Below are positions 36,318-44,646 of a stretch of DNA of 64,000 nucleotides, in pieces. The position numbers and the translations under genes were made by a program. Every line of letters begins with the position of its first letter. The first letter of the stretch is position 1. Origin of the DNA: Planctomyces sp. SH-PL62 (GTDB lineage: Bacteria > Planctomycetota > Planctomycetia > Planctomycetales > Planctomycetaceae); NCBI GenBank assembly GCA_945905295.1, contig CAMDPX010000001.1, forward strand, positions 105,410-169,409, in the 5' to 3' direction. A model generated the notes under the pieces. The model saw only the letters and a program-made list of their open reading frames with translations. It made no database searches and was not told the DNA's origin.

Positions 36318-36542
36318 ATGACACAGATCGTTTTGGATGTTTCGCCAAGTTTGGCTCGCGAGTTGGCCGCGAGACACATCGACGAGAGTCGCGCCGGAGA
36401 GATTGCTTTGGCGGCATTGAGAGTCTGTGTCGAACAGGGAACGCACGCCGTTCCGAGTTCCGATCCCGAAGACGCCGCGACGTTTGCTCGCGAGCTGATC
36501 GAGCAGAACCGGCCGCTGTTCGAGGAGTTGGCACAACTGTGA
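36318..36542 (+). CDS. Putative antitoxin partner of Doc-like toxin
   Basis: Small ORF; stop TGA overlaps the GTG start of the Doc gene (GTGA). Confidence 0.7.
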   Translation: MTQIVLDVSPSLARELAARHIDESRAGEIALAALRVCVEQGTHAVPSSDPEDAATFARELIEQNRPLFEELAQL

Positions 36543-36982
36543 CGGCCGACGAGACGAAGGGCCAAATCGGCGATCTGGTCTTGAGCGTCTATCAGATTCA
36601 CGAAGCAGTGCTGGAGCAGACGGGTGGGATTCCCGGAATGCGCGACGCAGCCATGTTGCACGCGGCCGTCGCGCGGCCCTTCGCGACTTTTGGTGGGGAG
36701 CCGCTGTATGCGTCCGAGTTCGAGCAAGCGGCCGCTCTGTTTCACTCGCTCATCAAGAGCCATCCCTTCCTGGATGGAACAAAACGGACCGCCTTTCTTG
36801 CCGCGTTGTGGTTTCTTCGTCTGTACGGCCACACGATTCCGACCCGTCTGCCACACCCAGAAGTTGTGACGTTTTGTGTGGAGGTTGCCGAGGAAAATGC
36901 TCCACCCGAAAGATCGCCACGAACCGTTGCTGAAATCGCCGCTTGGTTTCGTAACCTGATTTCCCAAACTTCACCGAGTTGA
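36539..36982 (+). CDS. Death-on-curing (Doc/Fic) family protein
   Basis: GGIPGMRDAAMLHAAVARP...YASEFEQAAALFHSLIKSHPFLDGTKRTAFLAALWFL; GTG start. Confidence 0.88.
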   Translation: MTADETKGQIGDLVLSVYQIHEAVLEQTGGIPGMRDAAMLHAAVARPFATFGGEPLYASEFEQAAALFHSLIKSHPFLDGTKRTAFLAALWFLRLYGHTIPTRLPHPEVVTFCVEVAEENAPPERSPRTVAEIAAWFRNLISQTSPS

Positions 36983-37230
36983 TCATGCGAAACGAACGCA
37001 CGCGGCGGTTGCCGTTGTTCTTCACACATCCGATTGGATCGTTGCCTCGGCCGCAGATCAAACAACACAATTGGGAAAGACGAGTCACATTCGGCGATCA
37101 ACACTGACCACGCACGGTCATTGAGCCAGCCGTGTGATGAGAGCTACAGCGACTTGTCGGGATCGCGCCGCTTTCCATATCGTGCTACCGGAATTCAACA
37201 TCTTGAGGTGGAATACTGAGGGAGAAAATC

Positions 37231-38634
37231 ATGCCGGCTTCGGCGTCACCCAGCGGTCGATTGGATGCAGCGTATCGCGAACGATTCCCAGGCTCCGCGA
37301 AGTTGTTTGAACGCAGCTCGCGGTTGTTTCCCAGCGGCGTTACGCACGACGGACGGTACTTGCAGCCGTTCCCGATCTTTGCCAAGGAAGCATTGGGCTC
37401 GAAGAAGACCGATGTCGATGGGCACGAACTGATCGACTACTGGGTCGGACACGGAGCGTTGCTGCTGGGGCATTCGCATCCGGCGATCGTTGCGGCTGTG
37501 CAACAGCAAGTGGCGAAATCCACGCACCCCGGAGCTTGCCACGAATTGGAAATCGAATGGGCCGAATGGGTCCGCCGGTTGGTTCCGTCCGTGGAGCTGA
37601 TGCGATTCACGAACAGCGGCACCGAAGCGACGTTGATGGCGATCCGCATCTGTCGCATCGCCACCGGACGGACGAAGGTCATCAAGTTCGCCGGGCATTT
37701 TCACGGTTGGCACGACTCGGTGATCATCTCGTCCGAGCCACCCCATCCGGAAAACGTCTTGGCCGGTGCAGCTCCCGACGTGGAAGACTACCCGACGCCG
37801 GGAGTGACGATTGGTGTCTCCGGTGACATCGTGATTGTGCCGCCGAATGATCTCGCCGCGTTGGCTCGCGCGATCGACGAGCACCAGCCCGCGTGCGTGA
37901 TGCACGAAGGGAACGGCGCGCGGTGGGGTGTCGTGCCCGCTCGGCCGGAATTCGTGCGCGGTGTGCGGCAACTGACGCGAGACAAGAACATCATCTTCAT
38001 TCTCGATGAAGTCATCACCGGCTTCCGTGTCGCGCCGGGAGGCTTCCAAGAGATCTGCGACATTCAGCCGGACCTGTCCACGTTCGCGAAAGTGCTCGCG
38101 GGAGGTTTGCCCGGCGGAGTGCTCGGCGGTCGAGCCGATTTGATGCAGGCATTGGCGTTCGGCAATTCGTTCGGCAAGAAGATGAAGCATCCGGGGACGT
38201 ACAACGGCAACCCACTCTCCGCCGCCGCCGGCATCGCCGCGCTGGAGATCGTCGCGACGGGACAACCCAACCGCCGCGCGAACGAGATCGCCGCCTTGCT
38301 CCGCCGAGAACTGAACTCGCTCTTCGCCAAGAAGAGCTTGAACTGGATCGCATATGGAGATTACTCGGCGATCAAGATTCTGCCGAACTACGACGGACCA
38401 CGTTCGACGAGTGACGACTTCCTGCCGTACTCCGGCGACTGGCGGAAGCTCGACGCGAAACAGGATGCGGCGTTGTCGCAAGCGTTTCGCTGCGCGCTGT
38501 TGATGGGTGGCGTCGATTGGATGGGCTGGGCCGGATCGACTTCGGCTGCTCACGATGAAGACGACGTCGCTCGCACGGTCGACGGTTTCTCGCAAGCCAT
38601 CGACTGGCTGCGCGGCGATGGGTTTGTGAAGTGA
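37231..38634 (+). CDS. Class III aminotransferase, glutamate-1-semialdehyde aminomutase-like
   Basis: FTNSGTEATLMAIRICRIATGRTKVIKFAGHFHGWHD...FILDEVITGFRVAPGG...FAKVLAGGLPGGVLGGRADLM. Confidence 0.92.
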   Translation: MPASASPSGRLDAAYRERFPGSAKLFERSSRLFPSGVTHDGRYLQPFPIFAKEALGSKKTDVDGHELIDYWVGHGALLLGHSHPAIVAAVQQQVAKSTHPGACHELEIEWAEWVRRLVPSVELMRFTNSGTEATLMAIRICRIATGRTKVIKFAGHFHGWHDSVIISSEPPHPENVLAGAAPDVEDYPTPGVTIGVSGDIVIVPPNDLAALARAIDEHQPACVMHEGNGARWGVVPARPEFVRGVRQLTRDKNIIFILDEVITGFRVAPGGFQEICDIQPDLSTFAKVLAGGLPGGVLGGRADLMQALAFGNSFGKKMKHPGTYNGNPLSAAAGIAALEIVATGQPNRRANEIAALLRRELNSLFAKKSLNWIAYGDYSAIKILPNYDGPRSTSDDFLPYSGDWRKLDAKQDAALSQAFRCALLMGGVDWMGWAGSTSAAHDEDDVARTVDGFSQAIDWLRGDGFVK

Positions 38635-38702
38635 GCACCAGATCTCCCTGGATGTGCCCTGAAGTCGAAACTAACCTGTCGTCATCAATGAGGAGATGAT
38701 TC

Positions 38703-38942
38703 ATGGCCACGAAGCTCGCCCTAATCGAAGAACGCCTCCGCAAGCTCGAAGCCGAAGTCCACGAATTGAAAACTGCGACCGGAAATGAAAAGTCGCTACC
38801 GTGGTATCGACAAGCGGCGGGGCAATTCAAAGACGATCCCGTCTTCGACGAGATCGTGCGTCTTGGAAAAGAGATTCGAGACGCCGAACGCACGCCGGAC
38901 CCGGTCGTCCGCAAACGAGCAGTCCGCCGTAAAGGAACCTAA
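38703..38942 (+). CDS. Putative VapB-like antitoxin
   Basis: Small charged ORF immediately upstream of PIN gene. Confidence 0.6.
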   Translation: MATKLALIEERLRKLEAEVHELKTATGNEKSLPWYRQAAGQFKDDPVFDEIVRLGKEIRDAERTPDPVVRKRAVRRKGT

Positions 38943-38945
38943 GAC

Positions 38946-39374
38946 TTGCCGTATTTGCTCGACACCGATCACGTCAGTTTGGTGCAGAAAGACAATGACG
39001 ACGGCCGTCGGCTGATGACGCGATTGGATCGTGTCCCGCGCGACGATGTCGCGACGAGCATTGTGACTTATCAAGAGCAACTGCAAGGTTGGTTGGCTTA
39101 TCTCAATAGTGGCCTGAAGCCCGATGAAGTCTTGCAGGCCTACGAACGACTCGACGAATTGCGACGAGCGTTTGAACGGTACAACGTGCTCCCGTTTGAT
39201 CGGCCAGCCCAGGACATCTTTGAATCGCTGAGGCCAATCTGTCGCCGAATTGGACGATTGGACTTGCGAATTGCCAGCATCGCCTTGGCCACGGATTCCA
39301 CTCTGCTGACCCGAAACTTCGCGGATTTCTCGCGAGTCCCAGGGCTGCGATTTGAAGACTGGACTCGGCTGTGA
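38946..39374 (+). CDS. PIN domain (VapC-type) toxin
   Basis: LPYLLDTDHVSLVQK...TSIVTYQEQLQGW...RIGRLDLRIASIALATDSTLLTRNFADFSRVPGLRFEDW; TTG start. Confidence 0.88.
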   Translation: MPYLLDTDHVSLVQKDNDDGRRLMTRLDRVPRDDVATSIVTYQEQLQGWLAYLNSGLKPDEVLQAYERLDELRRAFERYNVLPFDRPAQDIFESLRPICRRIGRLDLRIASIALATDSTLLTRNFADFSRVPGLRFEDWTRL

Positions 39375-39393
39375 GCTGCGAACGGAGCATGAA

Positions 39394-40818
39394 ATGACCG
39401 GACGTGATATCGAGGAGGATGTCGCGAATCCGAACGAATTGCTGACCGCTCCTTTGCGTTCAACGATGTTGCGGTTGGCGTGGCCGGTGTTCGTCGAGCA
39501 GCTTCTGTATTTTCTGGTGGGGCTGACCGACACCTATCTGGCGGGGTTCATCAGCAAAGAGGCGACGACGGCGGTTGGACTCGCGGCGTATGTCGGCTGG
39601 TTGGCGTCGAACATCTTCTCGCTGGTCAGTTCGGGAACGGTCGCGGTGGTGGCTCGGCATTGGGGGGCGGGTGAGTTCGAGTCGGCCAACCGTTCGGCGA
39701 ATCGCGCATTGGCGATTGGCGCGGTCGTGGGTCTCGCCGTCTTCGCTTTGATTTGGCTTGCCGCTCCGTCGTATGCCGCGCTGATGAAGCTCGAAGGCAA
39801 GACCGCCGAGATGGTCGTGCGGTTTTTGCGAATTGATGGCGCGGGCTATCTCTTCTCGTGCCTCACGGTCGCGGGAGCCGCGGCGATGCGCGGCACCGGA
39901 CAGATGCGCGTGCCGATGATGATTCTGGGATTCGTCAATGTCCTGAACGTCGTCGTTACGACCGTACTGAGTGGCGTTGGGCCGGCCGAATGGTTGGCGA
40001 TCACCGATCGGTTGGGGATCACTCCATTGGGTTTAGACGGCATCGCCTATGGCACGTTGGTCGCGCGAGCCATCGGTGGGCTGATCACACTGGGTGTGTT
40101 GAGCAGTGGTCGATTCGGACTGCGACTGATTCCATCCGAAGTGTCTTTGAGCGGCGAACCCGCGCGGCGCATCTTGCGAGTCGGATTGCCGGCCGGATTG
40201 GATGGCTTATTGCGTTGGTCCGGACAGCTCGGCTTTCTGATGATCGTGGCTCGGCTGAGCGACAATGAATCGGAGCGAACGGCGATCATGGCCGCGCATC
40301 TGATTGGCATGCAGGTCGAATCGGTTTCGTTCTTGCCCGCCGGTGCGTGGGGTATGGCAGCAGCGACATTGGTTGGCCAATCGCTGGGCGCGAAACAACC
40401 GGAGCGTGCTCAAGCCGGTGGTCGCGAGGCGGCGTGGCAATGCGGTTTCCTGGCGATCGCGCTGATGGCCGTGTTCTACTTCGGAGCTCAGCCGATCTAC
40501 GAAATGATGCACAAAGACCCGGAAGTCCATACGGTGGGCGTGTCGGCGTTTCAATTCAACGCACTGTTTCAAGTGCCGTTGGTCATGGCGATCGTCTACA
40601 CGTTCGCGCTGCAAGGCGCGGGTGAGACTCGACTGCCAATGTTCATCAACTTGCTGGGCGTCTTCGGCGTGCGACTGACGTTGGCCTATGTGTGTGGCAT
40701 CGTGCTGCACGGGGGCTTGATCGGCGCGTGGATTGGCATGTGCTGTGACAACACGGTGCGAGCGATTCTGGTCGCCCTGCTGTTTCGCCGCGGGCGGTGG
40801 ATGTCGAAGAGCTTGTGA
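39394..40818 (+). CDS. MATE family efflux transporter
   Basis: RSTMLRLAWPVFVEQLLYFLVGLTDTYLAGFI...AAAMRGTGQMRVPMMILG...QVPLVMAIVYTFALQGAGETRLPMFINLLG. Confidence 0.93.
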   Translation: MTGRDIEEDVANPNELLTAPLRSTMLRLAWPVFVEQLLYFLVGLTDTYLAGFISKEATTAVGLAAYVGWLASNIFSLVSSGTVAVVARHWGAGEFESANRSANRALAIGAVVGLAVFALIWLAAPSYAALMKLEGKTAEMVVRFLRIDGAGYLFSCLTVAGAAAMRGTGQMRVPMMILGFVNVLNVVVTTVLSGVGPAEWLAITDRLGITPLGLDGIAYGTLVARAIGGLITLGVLSSGRFGLRLIPSEVSLSGEPARRILRVGLPAGLDGLLRWSGQLGFLMIVARLSDNESERTAIMAAHLIGMQVESVSFLPAGAWGMAAATLVGQSLGAKQPERAQAGGREAAWQCGFLAIALMAVFYFGAQPIYEMMHKDPEVHTVGVSAFQFNALFQVPLVMAIVYTFALQGAGETRLPMFINLLGVFGVRLTLAYVCGIVLHGGLIGAWIGMCCDNTVRAILVALLFRRGRWMSKSL

Positions 40819-40962
40819 CGGTGGCATCTTGCCGCGACAAAATCGCAATCGATGACCTCGACGACACAGATGATCCCGACTGAATATCGCCCGCATTCTC
40901 CGAAAGCAGATCGAACTCGCCGGCCGTGGTCATCGGGCGATTCACTTGGTCCGCATTCCTGG

Positions 40963-41337
40963 TCATTCTCGCCGCGCTTCGACCGCCTTGCGGATGGCCT
41001 GTTCGACTTGCAGCCAGCCTTTGGATTGCGGCGTAAAGTCCTGAATCGCTTTCGCATTCCAGGTGGCGGTTTGGAGCGTCTTCAATTCTTGCTCCAGTGA
41101 CGAGTTCTTGTCCCAATCGTTTCGGTCCAGCGGGACCACGATCAACGTGCAGGGTTGATCCTTGTCCTTCGCCCGCTTCACTGCGTCGGGTGCTTCGGTC
41201 TGTTGAATGAACTCCACCGAGGCAAGCTCGGAAGGGAGCCGACCGGATGGCCGGTGACCCCCATCTGCATTCCCGACGGATTCTTCAGCGCCAAGAACTT
41301 TGCCACATCGGCATCCTTGATGAGGGAGACGGGTCAC
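40963..41337 (-). CDS. Hypothetical ORF, possibly a fragment
   Basis: QPCTLIVVPLDRNDWDKNSSLEQELKTLQTATWNAKAIQDFTPQSKGWLQVEQAIRKAV; start unclear. Confidence 0.35.
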   Translation of the reverse strand: MTRLPHQGCRCGKVLGAEESVGNADGGHRPSGRLPSELASVEFIQQTEAPDAVKRAKDKDQPCTLIVVPLDRNDWDKNSSLEQELKTLQTATWNAKAIQDFTPQSKGWLQVEQAIRKAVEARRE

Positions 41338-42056
41338 ACGCTTTGTCCACGTTCCGCATGACGGAACTGTTCGAGTTCCTTGCGGAGCGGTTCCCAGTAC
41401 GCGCGATCCTTGGCCTGTTCGGCGCGGACCTCGGCATCCAGAGCGGCACGCAATGCGTCGAGGTCTCCGGTGAGAGCGATCGTCAACAACGTCCGCCGTG
41501 TCTGTAGCGACGTTGCTTCCGCAGGAAAGTCGCGGCAGAGCCGCACGACCAAATCCGGGGTTCGTGATTCGAGCAGCCAGAACTCAATCCATTCGGAGCG
41601 CGGAGCCGCCGCGTTCTCGCGATGATGAATCGTGACGAGCAACTCGATCATGGGCCAATCCTTGCTCCGTTGTGTTTTCTTGGCGGTCACCAAATCAGGA
41701 ACGCTGAGCAGATGAAACTCACTGCCTGTGTCGTCGGCGAAGCTGGTGCGACGATTCCAGAGGACATTGAAGTCCGCAAGCCCTCGCAACTGCGTCATGA
41801 CATCAACGCGCAGCCCCTCAACACCGGCGGCCTGACATCGGAAATGCACGGCGTGTCCGCGAGCCAATAGCTCGGGATCGAATCGCGGCACGGCGATTCG
41901 CGCGGCGTTCAATTCGCCAAACGCGCGCAGCAAACGCTCGAAGTTGTCGGCGTCGGAATAGACGACGAAGTCAACGTCCTTGCTAACTTGCGCCGCGCCG
42001 TAGAAGACGCAAGCCTGCCCGCCCATGAGCAATGCTCGGACGCCATGCTTCTGCAT
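41334..42056 (-). CDS. Nucleotidyltransferase-fold protein
   Basis: MQKHGVRALLMGGQACVFYGAAQVSKDVDFVVYSDADNFERLLRAF; start ambiguous. Confidence 0.7.
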   Translation of the reverse strand: MQKHGVRALLMGGQACVFYGAAQVSKDVDFVVYSDADNFERLLRAFGELNAARIAVPRFDPELLARGHAVHFRCQAAGVEGLRVDVMTQLRGLADFNVLWNRRTSFADDTGSEFHLLSVPDLVTAKKTQRSKDWPMIELLVTIHHRENAAAPRSEWIEFWLLESRTPDLVVRLCRDFPAEATSLQTRRTLLTIALTGDLDALRAALDAEVRAEQAKDRAYWEPLRKELEQFRHAERGQSV

Positions 42057-42207
42057 CGTCGAAAGGACTTGTCGGATCGGGGTCGGGATCAAGGCTGCCT
42101 CCCATTGCCAGGTATTGAGCGAACAACTCCTCACTGCGACGGAACCGTTCGAGCGGCGTGAGGTCCACCCATTCCTTCCATTCGTCGGGCAGTTGTTCAT
42201 AAGTCAT
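41983..42207 (-). CDS. Small partner ORF upstream of the nucleotidyltransferase
   Basis: MTYEQLPDEWKEWVDLTPLERFRRSEELFAQYLAMGGSLDPDPDPTSPFD; overlaps next gene. Confidence 0.6.
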   Translation of the reverse strand: MTYEQLPDEWKEWVDLTPLERFRRSEELFAQYLAMGGSLDPDPDPTSPFDDAEAWRPSIAHGRAGLRLLRRGAS

Positions 42208-42365
42208 GACGAGGTTCCTTGGATGCGATCGCCGAGAGTCGGACCTATCTTGGCCAATGGCGGCAGATTGAACAACAACGATGCGGTGCAAATCGGGAGG
42301 AGGCGGATTACTCTGTCAATCCGCTGTTGACTGACGACGAACCTCTGTCACGAAGGTGCCGCGCG

Positions 42366-44513
42366 ATGGTCGAATCTGGTTCTAAGTGCTGGTGGGTGGC
42401 GCTCGGTCTCGCCGCGAGTCTGCTGGCAGCTTTCGGAGCAGCGGCGCAGGAAACAGAAGCGAAGGCCAAGACGAAGTCGGTCTCGCCGGTCGACATTAAG
42501 CCGGAGCCGCGAAAGCTCACTCCGGGATCGCCGTTGAGCGTCCGCACGTTGGTGCTGCGGCCGCCGCAGATTCCGAGTGTCTTGAGTTGGACCATCGAGT
42601 CGAAACGGCATCGCGGCTATTTGATCACGGCGGCGCTCAGTCCGGACGACAAGCAGATCGCGACCGGTGGATTGGATGGCATTATTCGGATTTGGGACGC
42701 CGCGACTGGTGAGTTTCAGAAGGCGTTGGTTGGACACGACAGCTACATCCACGACTTGGCGTGGTCACCGGACGGTCGCACGCTGGCGTCGGGAGGTTCT
42801 TACGACGGGACGGCGAAGCTGTGGGATGTCCGTTCCGGGTTGAACCTGCGAAGCCTCAAACATCCGTCGTGGGCCTCGAAGGTGGTTTGGTCACCGGATG
42901 GTCGCACGTTGTTGGTCAGCGGCGGGGAGAGCGGCATCGCCAAGTTCTGGGACGTGGCGACCGGTGCCGAGCGAGGCAAGGTCGAGCATGGCCGCTATGT
43001 GTTGAGCAGCGTGTGGTCTCCGGATGGTTCGGCAGTCGCCTTCACCTGCACAGGGCAAGCGGCGCAGATGTTCGACACGTCGGAGTTCAAAGTCATTCGA
43101 TCGTTCGGTGATGGAGTCAACGAAACGAATTACTCATCGGCCTGGTCTCCCGACAGCAAGCGGCTGGCGGTGGCGACGAGCGCCGGTACGAAAATCTGGG
43201 ACGCCGAGTCGGGCGATTTGAAGGAAACGCTCGCCGGGCCGATGACCACGGTGGCTTGGTCGCCTGATGGCAAAGTGCTCGCGACCGCGTATTCCGGTCA
43301 AGCGGTGCAAACGTGGGATACGGGAACGTGGAAGCTCATCAAAGCCTTGCCGCTGGGAGCATCGGGGCTGTCGTGGACCAACGATGGCACCAAGCTCTGC
43401 CTGATGACTTCAGCGAACGTCACATTGTGGGATCGGTCGGCCGACAAAGCTCTGCCGACGCTCGACGCGACGGGGCCGGCCTCGCGCGTGATGTGGACGA
43501 CGGGCAAGATCATGGCGTCGGGGATCGGCACGCCGGCGGTCTCGCTGTGGGACGTTGCTTCCGGCAAGCTGCTGCGAAAGTTGGAAGGGCACACCGGCAC
43601 GATCAACGCGCTCGCCTGGGCCGCGAACGATAAGACGCTCGCGTCGTGCGCGAGCGATAAGACGATCCGCGTGTGGGACGCGCAGAAGGGCGAACTCATT
43701 AAGAAGCTCGAAGGTCATACAGAGAGCGTGGCGACGATTGCGTGGGCTCCCAACGGCAAGCTGCTCGCGAGTGGCAGCTATGACAAAACCGTGCGGCTGT
43801 GGGACACCGTCACCGGCAAATCGACCAAGACGTTCGAGGGACCAACCGTCGCTGTCACGCTCATGGACTGGAACGGCAAGATGCTGGTTGCAGGCGGTCC
43901 GAGCAACATGACCTACGTCTGGAACACGACCTCCGGGCAACTGGTTCGCAAGCTGGAAGTGTCGGGAGTGGCGCAGTCGATGTCCTGGTCGCCGGACGGC
44001 AAAGTGGTCGCCACCGGTGGCGCGGATGATTCGCTGCGGATCATGAATCCCGCGAACGGAGCGATCCTCTTCAAGCTCAGCTTGCCTGGCGATCCGCCCT
44101 CCGTGACTGCGCTGGCTTGGAGCGCGAAGGGGGAAACGATCGCCTCCGGCCGAGGTAATCACACGGCTCAGATTTGGAATCCGCAGAACGGCAAGGTGGC
44201 TCAGAACGTGCCGACGATGGCTCCCGTGCAACAGGTCATGTGGTCGGACACCAACCGCACGCTGGCGGTCGGGACCAGCGATCGCTCGGTCCGTTTCTTC
44301 GATACCGCCACGGGCAAGCTTCGCGCGACGTTGATCACCGATCACGACCAAGTCCCCGCGATCAGTGCCGACGGTCACTATCGCGCGGATGCGGCCCCCG
44401 AGTTGGTCTACGTCGTGCAGACAGAGTCTTCTCTCGACACATACTCCGTGGCGGACTTCGCCAAGAAGTTTCGTTGGAAGAATGCACCGAACCAGGTCAA
44501 GCTCGCTGAGTGA
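42366..44513 (+). CDS. Secreted WD40 repeat protein
   Basis: Signal-like N-terminus, many repeats e.g. LAWSPDGRTLASGGSYDGTAKLWDVRSG, IAWAPNGKLLASGSYDKTVRLWDTVTG. Confidence 0.92.
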   Translation: MVESGSKCWWVALGLAASLLAAFGAAAQETEAKAKTKSVSPVDIKPEPRKLTPGSPLSVRTLVLRPPQIPSVLSWTIESKRHRGYLITAALSPDDKQIATGGLDGIIRIWDAATGEFQKALVGHDSYIHDLAWSPDGRTLASGGSYDGTAKLWDVRSGLNLRSLKHPSWASKVVWSPDGRTLLVSGGESGIAKFWDVATGAERGKVEHGRYVLSSVWSPDGSAVAFTCTGQAAQMFDTSEFKVIRSFGDGVNETNYSSAWSPDSKRLAVATSAGTKIWDAESGDLKETLAGPMTTVAWSPDGKVLATAYSGQAVQTWDTGTWKLIKALPLGASGLSWTNDGTKLCLMTSANVTLWDRSADKALPTLDATGPASRVMWTTGKIMASGIGTPAVSLWDVASGKLLRKLEGHTGTINALAWAANDKTLASCASDKTIRVWDAQKGELIKKLEGHTESVATIAWAPNGKLLASGSYDKTVRLWDTVTGKSTKTFEGPTVAVTLMDWNGKMLVAGGPSNMTYVWNTTSGQLVRKLEVSGVAQSMSWSPDGKVVATGGADDSLRIMNPANGAILFKLSLPGDPPSVTALAWSAKGETIASGRGNHTAQIWNPQNGKVAQNVPTMAPVQQVMWSDTNRTLAVGTSDRSVRFFDTATGKLRATLITDHDQVPAISADGHYRADAAPELVYVVQTESSLDTYSVADFAKKFRWKNAPNQVKLAE

Positions 44514-44524
44514 TTCGGTCTACA

Positions 44525-44602
44525 GGCGAGCGGGGCGGCGTCAGCCCCCCGGTTCTTATCGGCCCGCGCGATCACCGGGGGGCTGACGCCGCCCCGCTCG
44601 CC
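44525..44602. repeat. Inverted repeat, 29-bp perfect arms GGCGAGCGGGGCGGCGTCAGCCCCCCGGT
   Basis: Arms 44525-44553 and 44574-44602; same family inside the PNP gene and half-copy in the permease. Confidence 0.93.
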
Positions 44603-44646
44603 AATGAAATGCACACGCTTCATGTGCCCGATTGGTTGCGCCCGGG

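Noticed and set aside
37246-38595. 449-aa minus-strand ORF
   Set aside because: Antisense to a convincing class III aminotransferase; no recognisable motifs.
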